Below, in pieces: positions 9,970 through 18,756 of a DNA stretch of 64,000 bases (the stretch's first letter is position 1; each line of letters starts with the position of its first letter). A program made the position numbers and the translations under genes. The notes beneath the pieces are model-generated. The model did no database searches. It saw only the letters and a program-made list of their open reading frames with translations, and was not told where the DNA came from. Origin of the DNA: Paracoccaceae bacterium (GTDB lineage: Bacteria > Pseudomonadota > Alphaproteobacteria > Rhodobacterales > Rhodobacteraceae); assembly GCA_947476475.1 (NCBI GenBank), contig CANJQT010000004.1:25837-89836 (forward strand), given 5' to 3'.

Positions 9970-9999
9970 TTGACACACACGCAAACTGTCTTTTAGGCT
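9970..9999 (+). promoter_or_regulatory. Candidate sigma70-like promoter upstream of tmm
   Basis: TTGACA (9970-9975), 18-nt spacer, weak -10 TAGGCT (9994-9999); about 57 bp upstream of the tmm start. Confidence 0.35.
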
Positions 10000-10056
10000 T
10001 CGTGCTGGGCTCCAATTGTAGCCGCCTGCCACTAACGCCAACATTCGAGGGTAACC

Positions 10057-11400
10057 ATGAAAAAAAGAGTCGCCGTGATCGGAGCTGGTCCGTCGGGCCT
10101 CGCGCAGCTTCGCGCATTCCAGTCTGCCAAGCAAAAGGGCGCGGATATCCCCGAAATCGTCTGTTTTGAAAAGCAAGACAACTGGGGCGGCCTCTGGAAC
10201 TACACCTGGCGCACCGGACTGGACGCATATGGCGAACCGGTGCACGGGTCGATGTACCGCTATCTTTGGTCAAACGGCCCGAAGGAAGGGCTGGAATTTG
10301 CCGACTATTCCTTCGAGGAACACTTCGGCAAGCAGATCGCAAGCTATCCGCCGCGGGCTGTGCTGTTCGACTACATCGAAGGTCGGGTGAAAAGGGCGGG
10401 CGTGCGTGACTGGATCCGCTTCGCGTCAACCATCCGCATGGTCAAATACAACAAGGACAAAGGCAACTTCACCGTCACCGTGCATGACCTGAAAAAGGAC
10501 AGCATGTATGACGAAGACTTCGACCATGTGGTCGTGGCCTCTGGTCACTTCTCGGTTCCGAATGTTCCCGAATACCCCGGTTTTGACAAGTTCAACGGCC
10601 GCGTTCTGCATGCACATGACTTCCGCGATGCACGCGAATTTGCCGGCAAGGATTTGCTTCTGCTCGGCTCCTCCTACTCGGCCGAGGACATAGGCAGCCA
10701 GTGCTGGAAATATGGCGCCAAATCGATCACGGTCGCCTATCGCAACGCGCCGATGGGATTCAAGTGGCCCGACAACTGGAAAGAAGTGCCAAAGCTTTTG
10801 CACGTGGATGAAACCACCGCCTACTTCGCCGACGGCACTTCGAAGCGGGTCGATGCAATCATTCTGTGCACCGGCTATAAGCACCACTTCCCCTTCCTGC
10901 CCGACGATCTGCGCCTGAAAACCGCGAACCGCCTGGCAACCGCCGATCTCTACAAGGGCGTGGCGTGGGTGCATAACCCCAAGCTTTTCTATCTTGGCAT
11001 GCAGGACCAGTGGTTCACCTTCAACATGTTCGACGCGCAAGCCTGGTGGGTACGCGACGCAATCATGGGACGGATTGCCATTCCGGCCGACAAGAACGCT
11101 TTGCAGAAAGACGTCGCAGACCGTGTTGCGGGCGAAGATGCCGGCGAAGACGCACATGACGCGATTCACTATCAGGCCGAATATGTGAAGGAATTGGTGG
11201 CCGAGACCGATTATCCCAGCTTCAACATCGACGGCGCCAGCGAAGCCTTCTTCAAATGGAAGGACCACAAGAAGGAAGACATCATGGGCTTCCGGAACAA
11301 TGCCTATGCCTCGGTCATCACCGGCACCATGGCGCCCATCCACCACACTCCGTGGAAAGACGCCCTCGAGGATTCCATGGAAGCCTATCTGCGAAACTGA
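10057..11400 (+). CDS. tmm: Trimethylamine monooxygenase (flavin-containing monooxygenase)
   Basis: [87 protein letters not shown]-type motif [29 protein letters not shown]. Resembles characterised roseobacter Tmm as I recall it; next to dmm/tdm. Confidence 0.92.
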   Translation: MKKRVAVIGAGPSGLAQLRAFQSAKQKGADIPEIVCFEKQDNWGGLWNYTWRTGLDAYGEPVHGSMYRYLWSNGPKEGLEFADYSFEEHFGKQIASYPPRAVLFDYIEGRVKRAGVRDWIRFASTIRMVKYNKDKGNFTVTVHDLKKDSMYDEDFDHVVVASGHFSVPNVPEYPGFDKFNGRVLHAHDFRDAREFAGKDLLLLGSSYSAEDIGSQCWKYGAKSITVAYRNAPMGFKWPDNWKEVPKLLHVDETTAYFADGTSKRVDAIILCTGYKHHFPFLPDDLRLKTANRLATADLYKGVAWVHNPKLFYLGMQDQWFTFNMFDAQAWWVRDAIMGRIAIPADKNALQKDVADRVAGEDAGEDAHDAIHYQAEYVKELVAETDYPSFNIDGASEAFFKWKDHKKEDIMGFRNNAYASVITGTMAPIHHTPWKDALEDSMEAYLRN

Positions 11401-11416
11401 AGCCCGCTTGCTATTG

Positions 11417-11449
11417 AAAGGCCCCAAGTGCTGAACTTGGGGCCTTTTG
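11417..11449 (+). terminator. Rho-independent terminator after tmm
   Basis: aaggccccaag-tgctgaa-cttggggcctttt perfect stem plus T-run. Confidence 0.85.
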
Positions 11450-11729
11450 GGGCCAAAATTTCAGGCAAACGCCCGGCCCGCCCCGTTTCTCAGGAAACAT
11501 TTTTTCGCAAAGATAAAATTTCTTCTCGCCAAGTGTGCCTACGCATGCTTTCCTTGCGACATCGGGCCGCAGGGGTGCAGGGTACCCTGAGGCAAACGAA
11601 GGGAATGGGGAACACAGAAACGAAGGCTTCCAGCCCGGCTTTAGGCCGGAAAGGGCGCTTGGAAATCAAGGCGCGGAGGGGGGGCAGCTGCCCGTCAAAC
11701 ATCCGCCGAACTCAACAGGAGTAAGGGAT

Positions 11730-13499
11730 ATGACGACTGAATCAGGTTCGGGCCAGATGGTCCGAGCATTGGACTGGAAGGGCGCCTTCTGGGTCGCGGC
11801 CGGCGTGCCGCCCTTGGTGCTTTTCTCGATCGGCGGGATTGCAGGGGTGGCGGGGCAAGCGGCCTTCGTCGTCTGGATCCTGTCGATGATCATGGGTTTT
11901 TCGCAAAGCTTCACCTATGCGGAAATGGCCGGGATGTTCGGCAACAAATCGGGCGGGACGTCGGTTTATGGCGCCACGGCGTGGCTGCGCTATTCCAAGC
12001 TGATCGCACCGCTGTCGGTCTGGTGTAACTGGTTCGCCTGGTCGCCGGTTCTGTCGCTGGGTTGCGCGATTGCGGCCGGCTATATCCTGAACTCGCTGTT
12101 CCCGATCCCGGCGGCTGACAGCCAGATGGTGCTGGACTGGGTTGCCGCCAACGTTGCCAGCTACACTGAAACCACGCAATCGGTGGTCGATTACATTGCT
12201 GCAAACGCAGGCACCGCGCCTGCTGATGCAATTGCCGCCGTGGCGAACGCCGATGCCGTAGCCGCACTGACGCCGGCCTTCCGGGTCTGGGAAGCCTTCC
12301 AGATCAGCGTGCCAGGCCTTGGTGTCCTGCACTTCAATTCGACTTTCGTGATCGGCGCGATCCTGATGCTGATCATGCTGGCGATCCAGCATCGCGGCAT
12401 TGCCGCCACCGCATCGGCGCAAAAGGTGCTGGCGGTGATCGTTCTGGTGCCCTTGCTGCTGGTCGGTCTGGTGCCGATCCTGTGGACCGATTCGATCAAT
12501 TCGATGAACGTCACCGGCATTTTTCCGCCCACGGCAGCCTATTCGGGCGTCAACGGCGAATGGAACCTCGGCGGCTGGACGCTCTTCCTCGGGGCCATGT
12601 ATATCGCCGCCTGGTCGACCTACGGCTTTGAAACCGCCGTCTGCTATACGTCAGAACTGAAAGACCCCAAGCGCGATACCTTCCGCGCCATCTTCTTTTC
12701 GGGTCTGCTCTGCATCGTGTTCTTCTTCCTGATCCCCTTCTCGTTCCAGGGGTTCTATGGCCTTGGTGGCATGTTGACGCCCGGCGTCATCGACGGCACC
12801 GGGGTTGCGGCGGCTTTGGGCGGCATGCTGGGGTCGAACGCACTGTTCATCCAGATCTTCGTGATTCTGATGATCATGGCACTGTTCCTGGCGATCATGA
12901 CGGCAATGGCCGGTTCTTCGCGCACCCTCTATCAGGGCTCGCGCGATGGCTGGCTGCCGAAATACCTGAGCCGGGTGAACAAGAACGGCGCACCGACAGG
13001 TGCAATGTGGACCGACTTCGGCTTCAACCTGATCTTGCTGGCGCTGGCCTCGGACGCCGGTGGCTATTTCTACGTTCTGGCAATCTCCAACGTCGGCTAT
13101 ATCGTGTTCAACTTCCTGAACCTGAATGCCGGCTGGATCCACCGCATCGACTCGGGCCATCTTGACCGCCCGTGGAAAGCCCCGAACTGGCTGATCGGTT
13201 TCAACACCCTTCTGGCCTTCGTGAACGCGCTGTTCCTTGGCGCTGGCGCCAAGGTCTGGGGCTATTCCAACGCACTGTGGGCGGGCGTGTTCTTCGCCGC
13301 CCTGATCCTGCCGGTGTTCTGGTTCCGCCATTACTATCAGGACGGCGGCCATTTCCCGAAAGAGGCGATGGAGGATCTGGGCCTGTCGGATCACGGCGAC
13401 CTTGGGCCGCGCAAGGCGGGGATGTTGCCCTACCTGACGCTGATCGCAGGCGCTGTCGTGGTTGTCTGGGCGAACTGGTTCTTCGTTCTTCCAGTCTGA
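11730..13499 (+). CDS. APC-superfamily amino acid/amine permease
   Basis: MTTESGSGQMVRALDWKGAFWVAAGVPPLVLFSIGGIAGVAGQAAFVVWILS...; multi-TM APC fold. ATG at 11730 preceded by an AGGAGTAAGG Shine-Dalgarno. Confidence 0.85.
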   Translation: MTTESGSGQMVRALDWKGAFWVAAGVPPLVLFSIGGIAGVAGQAAFVVWILSMIMGFSQSFTYAEMAGMFGNKSGGTSVYGATAWLRYSKLIAPLSVWCNWFAWSPVLSLGCAIAAGYILNSLFPIPAADSQMVLDWVAANVASYTETTQSVVDYIAANAGTAPADAIAAVANADAVAALTPAFRVWEAFQISVPGLGVLHFNSTFVIGAILMLIMLAIQHRGIAATASAQKVLAVIVLVPLLLVGLVPILWTDSINSMNVTGIFPPTAAYSGVNGEWNLGGWTLFLGAMYIAAWSTYGFETAVCYTSELKDPKRDTFRAIFFSGLLCIVFFFLIPFSFQGFYGLGGMLTPGVIDGTGVAAALGGMLGSNALFIQIFVILMIMALFLAIMTAMAGSSRTLYQGSRDGWLPKYLSRVNKNGAPTGAMWTDFGFNLILLALASDAGGYFYVLAISNVGYIVFNFLNLNAGWIHRIDSGHLDRPWKAPNWLIGFNTLLAFVNALFLGAGAKVWGYSNALWAGVFFAALILPVFWFRHYYQDGGHFPKEAMEDLGLSDHGDLGPRKAGMLPYLTLIAGAVVVVWANWFFVLPV

Positions 13500-13521
13500 G
13501 CCGCGTAAGCCGGAAGTAGAC

Positions 13522-13552
13522 CGAAGGGCCGCGTAAGCGGCCCTTCTTTTTT
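13522..13552 (+). terminator. Rho-independent terminator after APC permease
   Basis: gaagggccgc-gtaa-gcggcccttcttttttt-like stem-loop plus T-run. Confidence 0.85.
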
Positions 13553-13656
13553 AGCTTTTGTTTTCTGCTAAGAAAATTTCTTGCATTTCATTATTGCTTT
13601 TCGTCGGGATTGCTTTCAGAATTGCCGAAAATCATATGAATTCAGGGAGAGAACAC

Positions 13657-14793
13657 ATGACCAATTCTTGGCGTTTTTCGACGCTGATCGACCGTCACCG
13701 CGCCCTCGGCTCCAACCTTGAGGATTGGAGCGGCATGGGCACAGCCTGGTCTTATGCCGGCGATCCCGATGCCGAATACATGGCGATCCGCACCAAGGCG
13801 GGCTTGATGGATGTCTCGGGTCTGAAGAAGGTCCACATCTCTGGTCCGGCCGCCAGCCATGTGATCGAACGCGCCACCACCCGGAACATGGAAAAGCTGA
13901 TGCCGGGCCGGTCGGTCTATGCGACCATGCTGAACGACGCGGGCAAATTCGTCGATGACTGCGTGATTTACCGCTTGGCCCCGAACGCCTTCATGGTCGT
14001 TCACGGATCGGGTGGCGCGCATGAACAGCTGACCATGGCCGCCACCGGTCGCGATGTGTCGATCCGTTTTGACGACAACCTGCATGACTTGTCGCTGCAA
14101 GGGCCGCTGGCGGTGGACTATCTGGAAAAGCACGTGCCCGGCATCCGCCAGCTTGGCTATTTCAACCAGATGCAGACCAGCCTTTTCGGCAAGCCCGCGA
14201 TGATCTCGCGCACCGGCTATACCGGCGAACGCGGCTATGAACTGTTCGTACGCGGCCAAGATGCCCCGATGATCTGGGACCGGATTCTGGATGAAGGCAA
14301 GTCCATGGGGATCATCCCCTGCCGTTTCACCACGCTGGATATGCTGCGCACCGAAAGTTACCTGCTGTTCTTCCCCTTCGACAATTCGGAAATGTATCCG
14401 TTTGAAAATGAAGGTCCGGGCGACACGCTGTGGGAACTTGGCCTCGATTTCACCGTCTCGCCCGGCAAGGTCGGCTTCCGTGGCGCCGAAGAACATTACC
14501 GTCTTAAGGGCAAGGAACGTTTCAAGATCTGGGGCCTGAAGATGGAAGGCACCAATGTTCCCGGCAACGGCGCGCCGGTGTTCCGGGGCGACACGCAGGT
14601 TGGTCTGGTGACGCAGGCGATGTATTCGCCCTTGAACAAGCACAACATCGCCATCGCCCGCCTGCCTGTCGATTGCGCCAATGACGGCACAAAGCTCGAG
14701 GTACGTTGCGGCACCCACGGGCCGATCAAGGCGACAACCCACTCGATGCCCTTCTACGACGTCGACAAGAAGCGTCGCACGGTTCAGGGCTGA
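13657..14793 (+). CDS. dmmD: GcvT-like aminomethyltransferase of the dimethylamine monooxygenase cluster (DmmD)
   Basis: GcvT fold: EYMAIRTKAGLMDVSGLKKVHISGPAASHVIERATTRNM, ISRTGYTGERGYELFV; first gene of a dmmDABC-order cluster. Confidence 0.8.
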   Translation: MTNSWRFSTLIDRHRALGSNLEDWSGMGTAWSYAGDPDAEYMAIRTKAGLMDVSGLKKVHISGPAASHVIERATTRNMEKLMPGRSVYATMLNDAGKFVDDCVIYRLAPNAFMVVHGSGGAHEQLTMAATGRDVSIRFDDNLHDLSLQGPLAVDYLEKHVPGIRQLGYFNQMQTSLFGKPAMISRTGYTGERGYELFVRGQDAPMIWDRILDEGKSMGIIPCRFTTLDMLRTESYLLFFPFDNSEMYPFENEGPGDTLWELGLDFTVSPGKVGFRGAEEHYRLKGKERFKIWGLKMEGTNVPGNGAPVFRGDTQVGLVTQAMYSPLNKHNIAIARLPVDCANDGTKLEVRCGTHGPIKATTHSMPFYDVDKKRRTVQG

Positions 14794-14879
14794 CCCAGGA
14801 AACGGTTCGCCGAAGGCCCGTCAGCGCGAACAGGGGCCTTCGGTCGAAGCCGGATTTGACAGGAAACGGACTTCTACGC

Positions 14880-15497
14880 ATGACAAAGACCGAATTTCCC
14901 CCGGCCATCAAAAGTCGTCCGGTGTATGGCGTTCTGGCACCTCGCCCAGGTGCCTTGCATCTGATCGTGGCCGATGGCGATGGGGCTGCGGCTGTCACCG
15001 ATCTTCTGGCGAAAGCCAGTGACCGGGCCAGCATGCTGGCAAGCACGCACATCATCTACACGCCGGGGCCTGACGGCACGGATCGCAGCGCCGACCTTGC
15101 CGCGCTGGGCGCCGCACAGTGCTACCGCGCCCCGACCATACCCACGCTTCTGCCGCGCCTTCAAAGAGTGCTGATCGATGCGCATATGGGCACGCAATTC
15201 TATCTCGCCGGCACCGAAGGCCTGATCGGTCAGGCCGAACGCGATATCATGGCCACGGGCTTTCCCGCGACCGACATCCAGAAAGAGCATCGCGGATCGA
15301 CCGTGCGCCGCGTGCAGTGCGTTCACTGCAAGGGTATCACCGAAAACGTGGCAACCGATCCGTTCAAGTGTAGTCACTGCGGGCTGAACCTGTATGTGCG
15401 CGACCATTATTCGCGCCGTCTGGCCGCCTTTCAGGGTGTGAACATTGATGCCGAAGATCCCGGCCAGATCCCTCAATCCGTGGTGAAGTTCAAATGA
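14880..15497 (+). CDS. dmmA: Dimethylamine monooxygenase subunit DmmA-like, C-terminal zinc-ribbon-like segment
   Basis: MTKTEFPPAIKSRPVYGVLAPRPGALHLIVADGDG...VQCVHCKGITENVATDPFKCSHCGLNLYVRDHYSRRLAAFQGV; paired CxxC; position between GcvT-like and ferredoxin-reductase genes. Confidence 0.78.
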   Translation: MTKTEFPPAIKSRPVYGVLAPRPGALHLIVADGDGAAAVTDLLAKASDRASMLASTHIIYTPGPDGTDRSADLAALGAAQCYRAPTIPTLLPRLQRVLIDAHMGTQFYLAGTEGLIGQAERDIMATGFPATDIQKEHRGSTVRRVQCVHCKGITENVATDPFKCSHCGLNLYVRDHYSRRLAAFQGVNIDAEDPGQIPQSVVKFK

Positions 15498-16456
15498 GTG
15501 GTGGCGCAAAACTGAATGTCCGCGTGGCCGAGGTGGTAGAGGTCAACGCGCTGATCAAGCGCTTCCGCTTCGTCAATCGTGATGGCAGCCCGATGCCCGC
15601 CTTTTCCGGCGGATCGCATATCGTGGTCGAGATGGACGATAGCGGCACCCGCCGCCTGAACCCCTATTCCCTGATGTCCGACCCCGAAGATCGCGCGGGC
15701 TACGAAATTTCCGTGCGGCGCGATGATGCGGGCCGGGGCGGTTCGCTTTACATGCACAATCACGTCAAACCCGGCATGGAGATGGTGATCAGCTATCCGG
15801 TGAACCTGTTCGCCCTTGATAGCCGCGCCCGAAAGCACCTGATGATCGCGGGCGGCATCGGCATCACGCCCTTCCTTGCCCAGATCGCCCAGCTTTCACA
15901 CCTCGGCGGCAAGTTCGAACTGCATTATTCCGCGCGCTCAAAACCTCTTGGCGCCTACATGGACCGGCTGACACAGGCGCATCCTGACCGTGTCCACTGC
16001 TATTTCGACGACGAACAACAGACCATCGACCTTGGCCGCATCCTGTCGATGCAGCCCCTGGGAACCCATCTTTACGTCTGCGGGCCCAAGGGCATGATCA
16101 ACTGGGTTCTGTCCACCGCTGAAAAGATGGGCTGGCCCATCCACGCGTTGCACCACGAAGAATTCCTTGCACCCGGCACCGGCAAGCCCTTCGATGTCGA
16201 ACTGGCCGTTTCCAAAAAGACCATCACCGTCGGCACCACCCAGTCCTTGCTGGAGGCGATGGAAGCGGCAGGTGTCGATGCGCCCTATCTTTGCCGTGGC
16301 GGCGCCTGTGGCCAGTGCGAAACCAATGTCCTGCGCTGTGATGGCCAGTTGCTGCACCGCGACCACTGGCTGACGCCCGAAGATCACGCATCGGGGCAGA
16401 AGATCATGCCCTGCGTTTCACGTTTTGAGGGCAAGACCCTCGTCATCGACCGATAG
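15494..16456 (+). CDS. dmmB: PDR/VanB-type oxidoreductase with C-terminal 2Fe-2S domain, dimethylamine monooxygenase reductase subunit
   Basis: RRLNPYSLMSDP, MIAGGIGITPFLAQI, plant-type 2Fe-2S LCRGGACGQCETNVLRC; 4-bp overlap with dmmA. Confidence 0.85.
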   Translation: MSGGAKLNVRVAEVVEVNALIKRFRFVNRDGSPMPAFSGGSHIVVEMDDSGTRRLNPYSLMSDPEDRAGYEISVRRDDAGRGGSLYMHNHVKPGMEMVISYPVNLFALDSRARKHLMIAGGIGITPFLAQIAQLSHLGGKFELHYSARSKPLGAYMDRLTQAHPDRVHCYFDDEQQTIDLGRILSMQPLGTHLYVCGPKGMINWVLSTAEKMGWPIHALHHEEFLAPGTGKPFDVELAVSKKTITVGTTQSLLEAMEAAGVDAPYLCRGGACGQCETNVLRCDGQLLHRDHWLTPEDHASGQKIMPCVSRFEGKTLVIDR

Positions 16457-16465
16457 GAGACGGGT

Positions 16466-17536
16466 ATGAGCCTTGATTTCAAGCCGGGCGCGTTCAACGG
16501 CTTCTTCCGCGACGAAACCTTCCGCGATGATTTTACCTATCGCAATTCACCCGAAGGCATCCGCCGTTTCCCGTTCCCGTTTGACCGGGACGATTACATG
16601 TATTCGGTCAACATGGAGCCGCACACATCGGGCCGAAAGGGCTCGGTCTTTGAACATACGTTTGACGTGGATGAACATTACGTCTCCGAAATGATCGACC
16701 GCGCCAAGGTGCTGGCCGAAGATCCGCTGCGCTGCCAGTCGCTGCCGCATATGACCCTGGCAGGCTGGGATCTGCTCGAACTGATCATGGAATCCAAGGC
16801 CCGCGACTATCCGCAGTGGTTTTCACTGACCAAGGACGGCAACCGCTGGCACTGGATCAACCGCCCGCTCGGCATAGACCAGACCTTCACTTTCCTTGAC
16901 GAATCCACCCTGCCCTATGGCCCCTTCGAATATATCACCCGCCAGACCCAGGGCGATTTCAGCCTGCAGGACGAACGTGACAATGACCTGTGGATGGACG
17001 CGGGCATGATCACCTCGCAGGCCGACTGGTCGTTGGATTTCGACATCGGGATGAGCTTCATGGAATGGCACGCGCCTGTGCCGCTGGCCCATGAAAAGGG
17101 CATCTTCGACCGGGCGCTGAAGTTCCTGCTGAAGCTTCAGCATGGCGCGCCGGTCCGGCGGTTCAACTGGACGATGACGGTCAACCCGCTTTTGGATACC
17201 GCACCTGAAACCTATCCCAAGTGGGGGCCAACCCGCACCACGTTGAGCCAGGACAACATGGGCAATAAGATGCACCTGCGCGTCGAACTTCAGGCCCTGT
17301 TCCGGCTGCCGCGGTCCAACGCCGTCGCCTTTTCGATCCGCTGTTATCTCGGCAAGTTCGAAGAACTGGTCACCGTGCCGAAATGGGGCCGCCGCCTGCA
17401 CCGTGTGGTGCGCGACCTGCACCCCGATCTGGCCGCCTACAAGGGCTTCCTGCGCAACCGCGATGCAATGGCCCAATGGCTGTCGGCCTATGACGACGGT
17501 AAACCCACCTCGCCCGGCTGGTGGCCCGAGGACTAG
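16466..17536 (+). CDS. dmmC: DUF3445 / heme-dependent oxidative N-demethylase-like subunit of dimethylamine monooxygenase
   Basis: RFPFPFDRDDYMYSVNMEPHTSG..., LRVELQALFRLPRSNAVAFSIRCYLGKFEELV; DUF3445-like, last structural gene of the dmmDABC order. Confidence 0.8.
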   Translation: MSLDFKPGAFNGFFRDETFRDDFTYRNSPEGIRRFPFPFDRDDYMYSVNMEPHTSGRKGSVFEHTFDVDEHYVSEMIDRAKVLAEDPLRCQSLPHMTLAGWDLLELIMESKARDYPQWFSLTKDGNRWHWINRPLGIDQTFTFLDESTLPYGPFEYITRQTQGDFSLQDERDNDLWMDAGMITSQADWSLDFDIGMSFMEWHAPVPLAHEKGIFDRALKFLLKLQHGAPVRRFNWTMTVNPLLDTAPETYPKWGPTRTTLSQDNMGNKMHLRVELQALFRLPRSNAVAFSIRCYLGKFEELVTVPKWGRRLHRVVRDLHPDLAAYKGFLRNRDAMAQWLSAYDDGKPTSPGWWPED

Positions 17537-17541
17537 GCGCC

Positions 17542-18555
17542 ATGGCAGCGCCAGCCCCCTTGCGTCTTGGTTTCCTGATGTTTCCGGGCTTTCCGATGGC
17601 CTGCCTGACGTCAGCGATCGAACCTTTGCGCGCGGCCAACGAAATTGTCGGGCACAAGGCGTTCGAATGGCGCCTGCTTGCCGAAGACCCGGTACCCGTC
17701 CGGTCTTCGGCAGAGGTGCGCTTCGAACCGGATGCGCTGTTGGCGGATTGTGGTGACATTGATCACCTTTACCTCTTGTCGCCGCCGACCGGCCAGTTTG
17801 CCGACCCCCGGCAAAGCCCGGCCCGGTTACGCTGGCTGGACAGGACGGGCGTGGTTCTGGGTGCCTTTTCCGGCGGCATCTTCCCGCTGGCCCGCGCCGG
17901 GCTGATGGAGGGGCGGGGCTGCTCAGTCCATTGGTGCTATGAGGCAGCCTTCAAGGCCGAATTCCCGAAAGTGACCCCCAGCGAGGCAGTGATCCTGCGC
18001 GAACGGCGGCGTGTTACCGCTTCGGGGGCTGGCGCGGTTTTCGATCTGATGCTGCGACTGATCGAAGAACGGCTGGGGCGGCAGTGCATGACCGAGGTCG
18101 CCTGCTGGTTTCAACATCCCTTTGTCCGTGACGAGGACGCCAGCCAGAAGGTGCCGGTGCCGCGCACTGGCAATACCGCCGACCGTCTGACCGGGTCGAT
18201 CCGCGAGGCGATTGGGCTGTTCGAATCCCATGTCGAAGACCCGCTGCGCATTTCCGACGTGGCCGCCGCCGTCGATATGTCTGGTCGGCATTTCGAAAGG
18301 CTGTTCAAGCGCGAAACCGGGCAAAGCCCGCTGCGCTATTACCGCCAGTTGCGGCTGTCCAAGGCGCGCCAGCGCGTCCTCTACTCGAATGACCCCCTGC
18401 GCGAGATTGCCGCCTCGGTCGGTTATCTGACGTCGGCACCGATGACTCGGCATTATACCGAACTGTTCGGCGTCAGCCCCAAGGACGAGCGACGGCTTCT
18501 GACCGGCCTTGGCTCTGTCCGGGGGCAAGCTGAACTCAGATCAGCACTGGACTAG
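17542..18555 (+). CDS. GlxA-family (GATase1-like + AraC HTH) transcriptional regulator
   Basis: LGFLMFPGFPMACLTSAIEPLRAANEIVG plus C-terminal AraC HTH ISDVAAAVDMSGRHFERLFKRETGQSPLRYYRQLRLSKARQRVLYS; starts 5 bp after dmmC. Confidence 0.9.
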   Translation: MAAPAPLRLGFLMFPGFPMACLTSAIEPLRAANEIVGHKAFEWRLLAEDPVPVRSSAEVRFEPDALLADCGDIDHLYLLSPPTGQFADPRQSPARLRWLDRTGVVLGAFSGGIFPLARAGLMEGRGCSVHWCYEAAFKAEFPKVTPSEAVILRERRRVTASGAGAVFDLMLRLIEERLGRQCMTEVACWFQHPFVRDEDASQKVPVPRTGNTADRLTGSIREAIGLFESHVEDPLRISDVAAAVDMSGRHFERLFKRETGQSPLRYYRQLRLSKARQRVLYSNDPLREIAASVGYLTSAPMTRHYTELFGVSPKDERRLLTGLGSVRGQAELRSALD

Positions 18556-18756
18556 CAGCTATGCCGATGTGCATGGGGATGAAGAATGACACCATCCTCC
18601 GCAGCGGGTAGGGCGACAGGTTCAGAAAGACCAAAGCCCGAATGGTCAGCAAATTCTTGCATTCCCGCTTTGCGCATCTTGTGCGGTAATGAGTAGACGG
18701 TTATTCTTCTGAATGAACAAGTTTTAACCATATTAAAATGTCGGCAAGAGGCGCCC

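Noticed and set aside
13574-13589. Sigma54 promoter upstream of dmmD (TTGCAT element)
   Set aside because: No TGGCAC-like -24 element at the required distance.
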